A stretch of 64,000 bases of DNA from Gerris lacustris (Eukaryota; Arthropoda; Insecta; Hemiptera; Gerridae), in contig OX578280.1 of assembly GCA_951217055.1 (NCBI GenBank), positions 42,535,882-42,599,881 of the forward strand, given 5' to 3'. The notes beneath the pieces are model-generated. The model saw only the letters and a list, made by a program, of their open reading frames with translations. It did not search any database and was not told the origin of the DNA. The position numbers and the translations under genes are program-made. Positions 1-53,800 of the stretch are shown in pieces (the first letter of the stretch is position 1; each line of letters opens with the position of its first letter).

Positions 1-164
1 AAGTGTAAATAACTCTACCATTTATAGCAGAAAATAATGGGCATTTTTTTGTTTGTTTTAAAATATATTGAATCGTTCATTTCAGAAAACCCAATATTAA
101 AAATAAAAATCTGGGTGATTCAACTCATACTACACATTGTCACACATTAGATCAACATGGTCAC

Positions 165-345
165 ATTCAATTATTATTGAACTTACTATCATGTGTCTGC
201 ACAGACTACAGATGAGGCTTATTATAAAATCTACTTTTTTTGACTCAGGCAATCTTAATATATGTAAATTTATCAAAATCATATTACTTAATGACAAATT
301 TTAAAAATAAATTTTTATCAAAATACAAATAAATTACTGCATAAT
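165..345 (+). repeat. Dispersed repeat family R1, copy 1 (partial)
   Basis: Contains GTCTGCACAGACTACAG, then TTTTGACTCAGG and a run ending TTATCAAAATC. The same series of blocks recurs near 3375, 6590, 15745, 37236 (reverse) and 45890 (reverse). Confidence 0.5.
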
Positions 346-814
346 GTCACTTTAACTTCGTCTTCATTCCTTTTAGGATTGTACATAAATACTTCAGGAC
401 ATTGTACATAAATGTTCAGGGACATGTGGCTTCTTGGTACATAATATGTATATCTATAATATAATCTACAATGGATGCCACTTTGTTTCAAAAGGAATAA
501 TATACTCTCCAGTATATTGCTTTGAAGACCTTATTTGGTGCAGAAATGCTTTCACGTGAACTGCCTCATCACATCAATTGGAGGGGTTTCTGAGATGAAA
601 GATTCAATTATTAAAAATTGTTATTATATAGCCACCTTTTTAAGAAAAATGAGAATTAATAAATACAAATATTTTAGAAGTAGGGTTGAAATTAAGTTTC
701 ATAGTTTTACAGATAAAAATGGACAAATGAGAGTATTCATTCTGGGTAGGTATTATCAGCGATCTGGGGAAATATTATTATGTTTCTGCTTAAATTATTA
801 TTTATTATTGGGGA

Positions 815-1225
815 TGATCCCCCATTGTGTAGCAGATAGCGTTATTACCTTGGGATCTAAAGTCTAAAGATATCAAGTTCAATCCCAGACAAAATAGATT
901 AAATAATAAGCTCAGTGGGTATGGCCTAAATTTGATCCCATCATATCCCAAGGTGCACCAACGTAAACCATCCTTCTAAGAACTTTCCACAAATAGGGAT
1001 AAGGTACAACAGGTGGAAAATCTAAGGCCCAATGCATACAGAAGAGGCGATGGGTGGCAAGACGTGAAGTTCCTACTCCTCCTCTATGTAAACCTATAAG
1101 GCAATGGAGGTGTGGGCACTCGCCCTCTCCACTCCTCTTGAATCATTTTGAAGAAGTGTGCCTCGTCTGCAATGCACCTCAGCCTGTTGCTTCTTCTATG
1201 TGCATTGGGCCTTGTAAATATAGTA
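815..1225 (+). mobile_element. tRNA-derived SINE
   Basis: A tRNA-like head with a plausible box A near 829-840 and box B AGTTCAATCCC at 876-886, about 47 bp apart as in Pol III promoters. A body of about 300 bp follows, ending near TTGTAAATATAG. No coding capacity. Confidence 0.6.
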
Positions 1226-1648
1226 CGCTGTTTTCGGAAACATCATTTATAAGAACATCCCTGATAATCCAAACAATTCAGAAATCCGAACAGGCCCTGG
1301 CCCCAATTAGTTTGGATATCCGGTATTCTACTGCACATATATAGTATTTAACGAAATATTTCCTTGTAACTAAGGCATCCATCCTAATTCCTTAAATTTC
1401 TATACAACATCTTTTTTTTACCACTGACTTAGAGATCTAAACTAAACCATCCAATCGCATCTATTGTTTATCTAAAATCAAATATCCTCCTTTTCCTACA
1501 AATTATAAGCTTGAAATAGAAAAGCCAAGGGTAAAAATATTCTTAAGTAATTAGTCAAGACCTTAGACTCTAAGCAAAGGCTTGAATTTCTGTCTAGCGT
1601 TACTTTCCCTTAGCAGTAATCTTACCTAACTGAACCCTATTATAGAGT

Positions 1649-2024
1649 TTAATTTAAATATTCGTGAGGTGTCTAGAGGGGTAAAATAAAAAAAAAACTG
1701 TTTTAGTTTTTTAAAACATCAGTTGATATTTCATCCCTATGTTGGGACATTCTCAAGAGTCAGAGTCAGTCAGTTGCAGGAGTTTGTGGACTCAACTTCA
1801 GACTGTTCCATATTTTTATATATATGACTACTTTACAAATAGTAAAGTTTTATCCATTTTTAAATTTTAACTTTTATCTTTATAACAAAGGAACAGCATG
1901 AACTCTAAATAAGGTTTTGAGAATGTCCCAACATAGGGATGAAATATCAACCGATGTTTTAAAAAACTAAAACAGTTTTTTTTATTTTACCCCTCTAGAC
2001 ACCTCACGAACATTTAAATTAAAT
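1649..2024. mobile_element. Inverted-repeat (fold-back/MITE) element with about 108-bp arms
   Basis: The left arm 1649-1756 and right arm 1917-2024 are near-perfect reverse complements (GTGAGGTGTCTAGAGGGGTA; TCCCTATGTTGGGACATTCT), separated by about 160 bp of AT-rich DNA. No transposase frame inside. Confidence 0.8.
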
Positions 2025-3374
2025 TCTGAACCAAAGGGGACAGCAAAAGGGGGAAAAAAAGTATGGCTATTATAGAGTCTTAGCTCTGGAGGAGTACTCT
2101 TCATACAACCACTACACATTAAATTACCCCCAACTAATCTCAGGTACAAGATATTTAAACATTTTATTATTAAACAATTATTTGTAAATGCATTCTGAAG
2201 CAATTTACACTTTTTAGCAGCAATTTACTTCAAAGAAACTTTAGACGTTATAATCAACACTGTATGAAAATTATATTATCAAGATCACTGATAATGTTGA
2301 GGCTTCATGAGCTAAATCTCTGATGAATAAATCATCATCTTTAAAACTTTTAACTTTCATTTTAAACCAAACTTCCAGAAAAATCATCAAATTTAGCTTC
2401 TATTAAAATCAATATTTAAAAAAAAAACATAAAACGAAATATCAAATAAAAATACCTTTCTTCCATATCCAATTACATGCTATAAATGTACATAAGAGGC
2501 AATCAAAACAAATCTATATCCATATTATATCATACATAAAAATCTTTTACAATAATTTTTCATTTATTTTACATTACATAACCTATATAATATTTCTTTG
2601 TCATTATATATCATTTAAGAGTTATCATTAAGTTCTTTTCTCAATCCAAGTTGTTAAATAAATTTAATCAATTATCTTACTTAAGTCTAAATATAAGATT
2701 TTTATTTATTTATTATTGTTATTTTTAGATTTTGTTTAAAAAAATATAGCTTATTAATTGGATTTTACTATAATTGTTATATCTTAAAAATAAAAATTCA
2801 TTAAAATTTAAAAAAAAAAAAAGAGGTACGGTTGTAATTATACAGATTAAATAAAGAGAATATGGGGTTTTAGAAGTGATAAGAAGTAAGAAAATTTATT
2901 TTATTTTCTTTAAGAAATAATGAATTAATGAAAGGTATCTCCGTTCAACATCCTGGTGGTGGAGGTTGTTGAGCTATAGAGTGGTCAGTTTAGTTCTAGT
3001 GCAAGTTTTGAGGTCAGAGTCTATTATGTCTATATTTTCCTGATCACATCAGAGGTCATATTAGAAATTTTGAGAGGGTGTTTTCGAGAGGGAATTCCTC
3101 TCACAATAGCCCATGAGAAAAGAAATAATCCTTCTCAAGTAATTTTCTATAACCGACACTTTCTATATTTAAATAAGTATGTCATTGAATAGATCTGACA
3201 AAGCATTGAGTTGCTCTAACGTTGAGGAAAGAGTACTATTGAATCCTCAAGATGATTGTTCAGGTTGGCGAGTCTCCATTTGAGGAATAGCAAGAGAGGG
3301 AATGTCTGATGTAGTGTAGTGGAGTGAAGTGCCAGCTAAACACCATACATTCTACATCAGGTCCACAACAAATT

Positions 3375-3600
3375 TTACAAAAATCACACCAAATTTCAGC
3401 TAAATTGGTTCAGTAGTTTAGACTGCAGGAGTGTTCACATATGAAAAACACTAATTTCATCCCTGTAAGGTTATGGCCCTCTGTTAGTAGTGTAATGTCT
3501 TAAAGTCCAACAAATTAGATTTTAATATTATTTTATTTTAAAAAAGTTTTTTGGACTCAAGTTACCTTAAAATTTAAATCTCAAAATCAACATTTTTTTT
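3375..3600 (+). repeat. Dispersed repeat family R1, copy 2
   Basis: Contains AATTGGTTCAGTAGTTTAGA followed by TTTTTTGGACTCAAGTTACC, the same order as in the other R1 copies. Confidence 0.5.
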
Positions 3601-4544
3601 CTACTTTCTGAAGGTACAGTTTCTAAATGCAAATTCATACACTACCCCACCAAGTTGGGGGGTATGTCCTAACAACAATAATAGTTATTACAGGATTAGA
3701 GAGGAATCAACCCATGTTTTGTTAGAGATCGACCATGTCACATATATCTACTTGACATGACCATCCGTAATTTGAATGTGAAAGAATTTGCAAATATATC
3801 ATTTACCAAATTATCTCATGCTACATACACGAGGAAATAAAAATAATAACTTAATGATAAACTCCACTTTAACCATTTCTTTTTTAGGAAACTAACAAAC
3901 AAATTCTTTCTTTCTTATCATATCAACTTTAAAACCCTTAATAACTTGTTAAAAAAAAATAAAAAAAATTTAAAAGGGCAAGAAAAAAAAGTAGGAATCC
4001 AAAATTTAACAAGAATAAAAATAATACATTTAAAAAAAGTATGATTCAACTTAAAAAATATATAGATATATACAAAATTCATTAAAATTACTAATGCATG
4101 CAATTATGTAACTAGAGGGGTAAATTATTATTTCATTACTCATATGTGACTTATTTTAATATAAGGACAAAGTTAAAATTATAATATTATCTTGTTTCAT
4201 CAACTGGAGTATTTAAGAGAATCCCAGATCCAAGAAAAATATCTCAAGATTTTTTTTTGCAATCATATCACAGTAAATAAAGCAATATATAAACATGAAT
4301 AGATTTTTCATTCATTACAAATGTTTCATTTAATAACACAAGACTTTTTTTTAGTATTTAAAAAGTTTTATATTTTATTATTTGTTTGTATTTACAAAGA
4401 GTTGAAAGAAACATGATTTTTTTAATAGAGAGCTTTGACAACAACAAAACAAATTGAGTTAACAAGACTAACTTATCGACTCTTTAAAGGTGGCAATAGA
4501 ATATAGAGCTAATTGTCTCAGGAAGTAAATCTAAATTAAGAAAT

Positions 4545-5320
4545 AAGTAAAATAATAATGATAATAGGAAGAATTAAATAAGAAAGAAGAAATGAAATAA
4601 GTAAAAAAAAAAAACAATAAAGAAAGAAAAATTAAAGTAAATAGTGAGAGGTATTAAAAGTAAATTAAATAATAAACAAATTTTAAAGTAAATAATGAAA
4701 TTAATTAACAATAGGAAATGTTTAATCAAAGAAATTATAAAAATCATAATAGAAAATGGTTATGTTTCAGAATATAGCAAAGCCTCGAAAATTCTAAGGA
4801 TTATGGTGGACATTCCATTTTACAAGGTATTTTAAGACATCTGCAGAAGGAGTGACCAATTCCAACCACAAAGAAACCATTTGCTAGAATAGAAGAAAAA
4901 TTTTGACGTTGACAATAAGGGGGTGTAGGGTGGCAAGGTGTGAAATATCCCTAAAAAAAGGAAATAATAAAGTAAATGTAAAATAAATAGAGTAAAAAAT
5001 GTAAAAACCAGAGCTGGCTTAAAATAAAGAAGGACAAAAGAAAAACGTAAAATAACAAGTAAAAGAAAATAAGAACGAAAGAATTAAAAGTAAAATCATA
5101 AGAGGAATTATTAATTAAATAATAAATTGTAAAAAAAGGAAGAAGGAATAAGTAGAAAAAAAAGTAGAAAAGGAATAAGTAAAAAAAAAAAAATAATAGA
5201 AGTAAATAAAAGAGTAAAAAATGTAAGAAGTAAATAAAAATGGAGAAGAGAAATAAGTAAAAAAACAATCATGAGAGAAATGTAAAAAATAAATAAAAAG
5301 AAGTGAATGATTAAAGATAA
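4545..5320. repeat. Purine-rich low-complexity region
   Basis: Long stretch of variations on AAGTAAATAA and AAAGTAAAA on the plus strand, with very few pyrimidines other than T. The Phe/Leu-rich frame on the opposite strand is a composition artefact. Confidence 0.7.
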
Positions 5321-5999
5321 TTAAAGAAAATATTATACAAATTTTAAAATATAGTCTGATAAGCGGAATTCAAAGCGGAAATCAGCCAATAGTTTTCTAA
5401 TTAGTTTAGTTGTCATAAGAAAGGTAAGTTTCAGCATTGGATATCTACTTGCTGAAAAAACATAGCTTTTTTATTTTAACCAACTAATCCAAGATATCAG
5501 AGCAAGGGTGATAATTTTAATGATTGTAACAACAGTGATAAAAGTGAGGATAAAAAAATAAATAAAAATTAAAAAAGTCAGAGAGTGCCAAAAAACAAGA
5601 CAAGTATGTCATGATCATAAAAAGTAAATAATAATTATGGAAAGATTTGGCGCCAATATCAAAAAATAATTGATGTTTATAAACTTGTTTGAAAAAGATA
5701 ATTATAGATTAATAGCATTACTTAATTATTTTCCCAATTCTATCCCCAAATTTTATTTTTAAAGAAAAAAAAAAAAAAAAAAAAAACCAGTAAAATTGCA
5801 ATAATAAATCTAAAATAAAGGCAAGAATTAATAATAAAGTCCCTAAATATAAGATTAATTAAATAGGTAACTATATGTTGAAATCGGTGGAATTTAGAAG
5901 TGGGAGTAATATTAAATTATTAATTGAAAAAAAAAAAATTGTTAAAAATCAGTCTGACAAACTTAAACTATACTTTCTCACACACATGATACTTCATTT

Positions 6000-6357
6000 G
6001 AGGCGTTCCGAATACGAAGGGCGAACTCAACAAATGGTGATTTTGAGAAAAATTGAAATTAATGTTTTAAAGCATTGGGCGAACTCAACAAAAAAGCATA
6101 TTAACAGTCATAGAATTTTTATAAGAGAAGTGGGGGACTTGGGGAGTTAAATGTGGAGTTCGCCCTTCGTATCCGCCTACTTATAGACGATTCAAACCTC
6201 TCCTACAAGTTTAAACCAGTAATTTTAAGTGGAATTAAAGGCGAACTCAACAAAAAACTTTACAGGCTAAATCTTAGACCCTAAACGATGGTAAGGAAAA
6301 AAAAAAAAAAAAAAAAATGTTGTATGTTGAGTTCGCCCTTCGTATGCGGAACGCCTC
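6000..6357. mobile_element. Short TIR element (MITE)
   Basis: Starts GAGGCGTTCCG and ends CGGAACGCCTC; TIRs of about 33 bp with one mismatch. The subterminal block GGGCGAACTCAACA or a close form recurs inside at about 6077 and 6240, with an inverted copy near 6157. No coding capacity. ATTT on both flanks may be a short target duplication. Confidence 0.8.
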
Positions 6358-6589
6358 ATTTAAATCCCATAATATTTAAATTTATTATTACACATATTTA
6401 AAAAGTATTCAACAGGTTACTTCTACCATCTCAAAAACAATATTATTTTTCCTGGGAAAACAACTTATACGGTCAGATTTGTATTTAAATTAGCTATTTT
6501 TTCACAGATTTGTGCCTACAAATTTAGGGCTAAAATTTCTCGATTCCACCAAAGGGTATGATTTTTATTTCATAACATGAAAAGCCAAA

Positions 6590-6720
6590 TTTTATCAAAA
6601 TTGGTCCAGTAGTTTAGACTGCATAAGTCAGCACAGATGACAGACATTTTATTAAAAATTACTTTTTTGGACTGAAGGGATCTTAAAATGTGTAAATAGA
6701 TCAAAATTCTTAATCCATGC
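6590..6720 (+). repeat. Dispersed repeat family R1, copy 3
   Basis: Contains AAATTGGTCCAGTAGTTTAG, AGTCAGCACAGATGACAGAC and TTTTTTGGACTGAAGGGATC in the order shared by the family. Confidence 0.5.
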
Positions 6721-7024
6721 TTAACTCTATGAGGAAAAAAAAAAAAATCAACATGGATCTCTGGTTGGGGTTCATTTCCCAGCAATGGGGGTGTGTTTCT
6801 ACTCATCCTCTATTTTCACAATGGTATTGATTTAAATTTCTAAGATGGGATTGCCAATCATTCCATCTTTATCAATTTAAATAAAGGTCAGCACACAATG
6901 TTTTAAATTCTGGCTAAAATCTCTTATAAAGAAATCCTTAGTCCCCTACTGTCTGATCAAGATGAGTTTTAACTTAAGCAGCCTTTTCGAGAGAGAAGGG
7001 GAAAAATCGAGAGAGAGCCAATAA

Positions 7025-7074
7025 GAGCTTGAGATTTTGACGTCTGAGCTTCTACACGTCAAAATCTCGAGCTC
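7025..7074. repeat. Hairpin, related to the element at 61991-62131
   Basis: Arms of 19 nt (7025-7043 and 7056-7074) with one mismatch, centred on CTGAGCTTCTAC. The upstream AATCGAGAGAGAGCCAATAA and the arm match the 62 kb element, so this is a truncated copy. Confidence 0.7.
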
Positions 7075-7225
7075 ACTACAGTTTTTTTTTTTTTTTATTC
7101 ACTCTTCTAAAAGTTAAAAATAATCTTGACCAGACAATAGATAGTGTACAAATAATTTTCAATAAAAAAAAAGAAAAAAAAAAAGGATCTACGTTATATC
7201 TATTTGAATAGAAAAAAGTATTCTT

Positions 7226-7290
7226 TTCATGTAGCTCGGTGGATAGAACACTACAAACGAAAGGATCTGTGTTCAATTCTTTGTATCTAA
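7226..7290 (+). mobile_element. tRNA-like segment (SINE head)
   Basis: TAGCTCGGTGGATAGAACAC resembles box A and TGTTCAATTCT box B, about 38 bp apart. No complete cloverleaf, so it is read as a SINE head rather than a tRNA gene. Confidence 0.4.
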
Positions 7291-8232
7291 AGTTATTAGC
7301 ATCTAATCAATTTAGAATGTGTATAATGGTGTTGATTTTTCTTTAAAATCATCTTAAATTTTGAGTATCAATTATATTTCACTGATTTTTTTGTTAAAAC
7401 TTATTTCTACATAAGTTCACATTAGTGGGATATAGTGTCACAAATTCATTTTTATAGTAAAATATAATTTTTACAAATAATATTGTGTCAAAGCCCTCCA
7501 AGGGGAAAAAAGTAAAGAATTATTAAATAAACGCAATAAAACAAAGAACTCATTAATATAATTATGGAGATAAAAAAAAGTTTTCTCTGTTCCATATAAG
7601 AAATCAATCAATAGGATAAGAAGATTAGGGAAAGATTTTTTTTTTAAATTTATTCTTTTTCACAATGTACATTTTATTAATTTATTAAGTAAATACATGT
7701 ATACTCATTGTGGCTAAAAAGTCAGGTTCTCACAGGTTAACCCTTAGTCCTTACTGATACTGCCAGTTAAATTCTCTTTTTGTGTGAAGTATTTTAATAA
7801 TCTAATACTATCAGTGAAATCCTACTTTATTAGTTCACAAGTAAACATACAATAAATGATACAGTTGTAAAGCTTTATCTTCTATCCTAGAAAACAATCA
7901 TTTTAAATAGGTGTTTTCAACTAATTTACAGTGATAATAGTTATATATTTTTAAATATTCAATAATTATATTAATCATGTTTCTAAAACTCAACAACTTT
8001 AATTTTTTCATTTTTTAAATTTGGGATTAAAATCCGTACCTCATATATCACTCATAAATAGAAGTGGTTTTTTGTAAAAATTAATTAACTTAAAATATAA
8101 AGGAAAAAAATTTGATTTCAAACGTGGTTTCATTTTATACATAATATCCAACCACCTACATGAGATTCAAATTTAAAAAAAAAATTGATTGAACTAATTT
8201 TGATCAAAAGAAATTAAACGAGTTAAATGAAA

Positions 8233-50359
<42,127 letters not shown>

Positions 50360-50672
50360 AACCCAAAAACTAAGCCTGACAAAATAAAACTTCACTAAAG
50401 AAAAATCACATCGCGTCCATTTTGTTGATATATTTGATTTGATTGAAGACAACAGCTGATACTTGACAGATCCGGAGCAGGAATTGGAGGGGGGACTGGA
50501 TGAGGAAATTCAAAATATCCCTAGAATTATCATCTCGTCTAAAAGCAACACTGGTAAGTAAAAGTAACCTTTCATTAAGGTTTTCAACTAGGTTAAAAGT
50601 TATGTTTTGAATTTTACGTTTTCCTTATTTTTAATTTTTTTAAAATTTATTCTAGCTAGTGCAAAAATTATT
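50360..50672. promoter_or_regulatory. Divergent promoter region between DENND5 and mRpL21, including an inferred mRpL21 5' UTR intron
   Basis: The two start codons face away from each other with 313 bp between them. A donor CTG|GTAAGTA at 50554 and an acceptor TTCTAG ending at 50655 suggest an mRpL21 5' UTR intron, leaving about 190 bp for both transcription starts. It includes a locally GC-richer G-rich stretch near 50470-50505. No TATA box is obvious. Shared control of both genes is inference. Confidence 0.5.
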
Positions 50673-50898
50673 ATGTTTAGAAAGATTTTAGGAAGCCCTT
50701 TGTGCTCGAGAATTCCAAGAGCGTTATCTCAAGTAGACAATGTGTTACAGCACAATCGTGAAGTTCTACTTAGCAGAGTTTTAGCTGAGAACAGAGTGAC
50801 TACTTGCGGCAGTACTTTGAAATTCTCGTCTGCCTCTCCTGCCGAAAAATGTTTAGATCTTCAAGACAGTAGTCGAATTGAAAATGAAATAACCAAAG
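50673..50898 (+). CDS. mRpL21: mRpL21 exon 1
   Basis: 75 codons plus one base: presequence and N-terminal linker, ending AAAG|GTAAGT in phase 1. Confidence 0.88.
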
Positions 50899-53800
50899 GT
50901 AAGTTAATTTGATTAACATTTATATACCCTCATCCTAAATTGGTAATTAATTAAAACGGTATATAAAGCAGTGGCCCTGTTCACTTTTTGTACCCTCTCC
51001 CTAAACTGGTTCTTATTCTCCAGATTAAAAAGTCAAGATATTTTGTATCTCTTCTACCTTTTCCTTGTAATAATTCCATGCTCTCAGCTATGTATAATTT
51101 ATTATGTAGGTAAAAAAGCAAAGGTAGTAAATATTAAATACTATTACTTGTTTAATAAATCTGTTTATTGTCACAAATATACTGTAGTTCTACCCAAACC
51201 GTAAATTAAATACTTTTCAGGGCTAATTCGGATTGTACGTGCCCTGGTAATTTCTTCGAGTTGGACCTCTACCTGGTTTATACACAGGAGGGTTGTTGTT
51301 CTTCAGAAAATGAGCGGAGCACCGCGAAGCGGTGCGGAGCGGCTATAAAAAATTCAAGGGTACACAAAATTAAGGTTTTTAATTTAATAAGCGGGATTTT
51401 ACCACCTAACCTCAAAGTGGGGGCACGTACAATCCGAATTTACCCTTTTCAGTGTACTGGCGACAATCCCGTTCAAAACAAAATTATGAGGGACGTCCAG
51501 AAAGTAAGAGTACTGAACCCCTGACACTCTAAGGGATTTTTTAAACAAATTTGGCAGTACTGTGGTCAAGGGCAAGTTCTTTGGAGTAGAATGCGCTCGT
51601 CTGTCTCAGTGGGTTGAAAACTGTTGTAGTGCCATTTTGAAGCGAGCACCTAGATTCCAATCCCGTCAACTGTGAGCTAAGGAGTTTTTTTGGTGTCATA
51701 AACCATTCTAATAACGTACAAGGTACCTTCAGATTTTTTTTACATTTTTACCTATCTGAAATTGTTTATGGGTGAGAAATGGTTTTCAACTGACAATAAG
51801 GTCCAGAGTTCCAACGATGGGCCAAAGAGGTGCCAGGAAGGAATAAATCGAAGAAATAACAATGCTCATCCCTTGACTTACAAGCGCCTTGAGAAGTAAG
51901 GCTACTACATAGTAAAATAGTGTTTGATATGTGTGCCTATATGAATCTTTAATAAATATTTCTTACTTTCTGGATGTCCCTTGTACACTAATGTGCAGTC
52001 ATTGGTGTAAGGATAGGATTTAACTACCTAGAACCATTTTGAACACTGCAGATTAGCCAAAATACCATTTGTAGAATTATTAATTACTGTATATATTATA
52101 ATTTTTGTTTGTTTTTGCAGAGACGGTGGCGAAGATTAATGAGCAGGTAGCTAAAGGTGAAGAGGGTCGCCTGTTTGCAGTGGTGCATATCTGTGGTAAA
52201 CAGTTTAAAGTCACTGCTGAGGATATTATCATTATAGAAGGATACTGGCCTCCACATCCCTCTGACCAAATTTTACTGGAAAAGGTATGATGTTTAAATT
52301 GAAGTAGGTATCTAGTACAATTTTTATTTATTTTTATTGATATCTTAGTTTTTAGGTAAAATAATTGGAGTCTTTTTGTAGTATAGTTATATAGAATTGA
52401 TGTATCTCAACTTTTGATTATTTTTAATTATTAATAAAACCACAAGGTTATATAAAGTGTGTGTATGTAAATGTATACCGTATTGCATCAAATGTAAGAC
52501 GCACATTTTTCCATGATTTTGGGGCTCAAAAATGGGATGCATCTTAAATTCGGGGTTGTCTTAAATTGATGCATTTGTTAATAAAATAAACTGCTTTGAT
52601 TGAGGGCATAGAATAAAAACATTAGGTTATCTCTCCCAAGAATTAAGATGAGAAACTTTCTTCTGAATAAATTTAGAGGGAAAGAGTAGAAAGCCGATAA
52701 ATGATCATATAATCTTCCTAGGTGTTGCTTTCTTTTTTTCTAAAAATGTGGCAGTGCACTCACAGTTCAGAAAGAATAGTCAATGTTAATGACAGGTAGT
52801 TTTAGTGCTCGTGGAAAGCTCGTGATTCTTAGTTTCACTGTTTTCAATTATTCATATATAAATATCCGTAACATTTCATTTCAGTTTCTATTCAGTTTTG
52901 ATTTAAAAATCATCAGTTCTAACGCTAATTCCGTCATGGAAAGGCCACTCCTTTTCAAGCAATCCCAATACTACTGTTTCTAAGGAAATTCATTTTTATA
53001 TGTGACTAAATTAATCTATGTTTATGTTAATGATGAAAATCGAACTTGTAAATATATTAAAATTATTGAAGGGCGTCTTAAAATCAATATTTTTATTTTT
53101 TTTACCAAACAGATTCTCAAAATTGGGGTGCATCTTAAATTCAATAGCGTCTTATATTCAATACAATACAGTAATAAATAATTTAAATATTTTATAAAAA
53201 GTTTAAAATGTATGAATACAAATTTAACAAGAATTTAATTTAAACCATAATATATTGTTACTGAGGATAATTTCATTATTAGTTAAATATTCAAATCATC
53301 CTTGTAGGTACTGCTGGTGGGTGGAATTGATTTCACATTGGTTGGTAGACCCATACTACCTCAGGGCCTGGTATCAGTCACCGCTACAGTTATAGAGAAA
53401 GATCTCTCACACACCAAACCACTATTCTACAAGAGAAGACGTAAACAGTATGTAAGACTTAACTGTAAGTATTTACTTGTATTTTTTTTTTGCTTTTGAT
53501 ATTAGGTTAGTCAACCAATGAGGCACTCATTTACATGGTTACCCACCCCAAATTACTTTAACATGTAAATATTCCCTTGTTTTAATATTTAATTAGACTA
53601 AGGGATATTATCACATTTACATACAAAAGAGTGATTTTCCTTTTTCTCCCAAAGTTCTTAGGACTAAATATCCCTTTCCCTTAATATTAATAGGTATTAG
53701 ACAGAGGAATTTGGTCTGAATACCTCAAACAAATATAAGGTGGATAACCAATTAAATGTTTGTCACATTACACCTCGTTTTAAGTCTTAATATTTGGCCT

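Larger units (their letters stand above)
1..8232. other. Intergenic AT-rich region downstream of DENND5
   Basis: No coding sequence could be supported. It holds a SINE (about 815-1225), inverted-repeat elements (1649-2024, 6000-6357, 7025-7074), three copies of a dispersed family (about 165-345, 3375-3600, 6590-6720), a purine-rich low-complexity stretch (4545-5320) and a tRNA-like segment (7230-7285). The DENND5 3' UTR probably occupies the last few hundred bases. Confidence 0.7.
50899..52120 (+). other. mRpL21 intron 1
   Basis: Holds a short TIR element (51219-51446) and a mariner-type remnant (51487-51984); nothing else recognised. Confidence 0.85.

Noticed and set aside
1054..1344. 96-residue plus-strand frame
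   Set aside because: Most of it lies within a SINE body; Cys/Pro-rich content is an artefact of the element.
4951..5268. 105-residue Phe/Leu/Tyr-rich frame on the minus strand
   Set aside because: It comes from a purine-rich low-complexity tract; no domain or splice context.
50360..50452. N-terminal extension of DENND5 from an upstream in-frame Met
   Set aside because: The extra residues are not family-like, and the conserved N-terminus starts just after the Met at 50359.
50607..50672. Upstream in-frame Met of mRpL21
   Set aside because: It lies within a likely 5' UTR intron (donor at 50554, acceptor at 50655) and would put a hydrophobic stretch ahead of a normal presequence.
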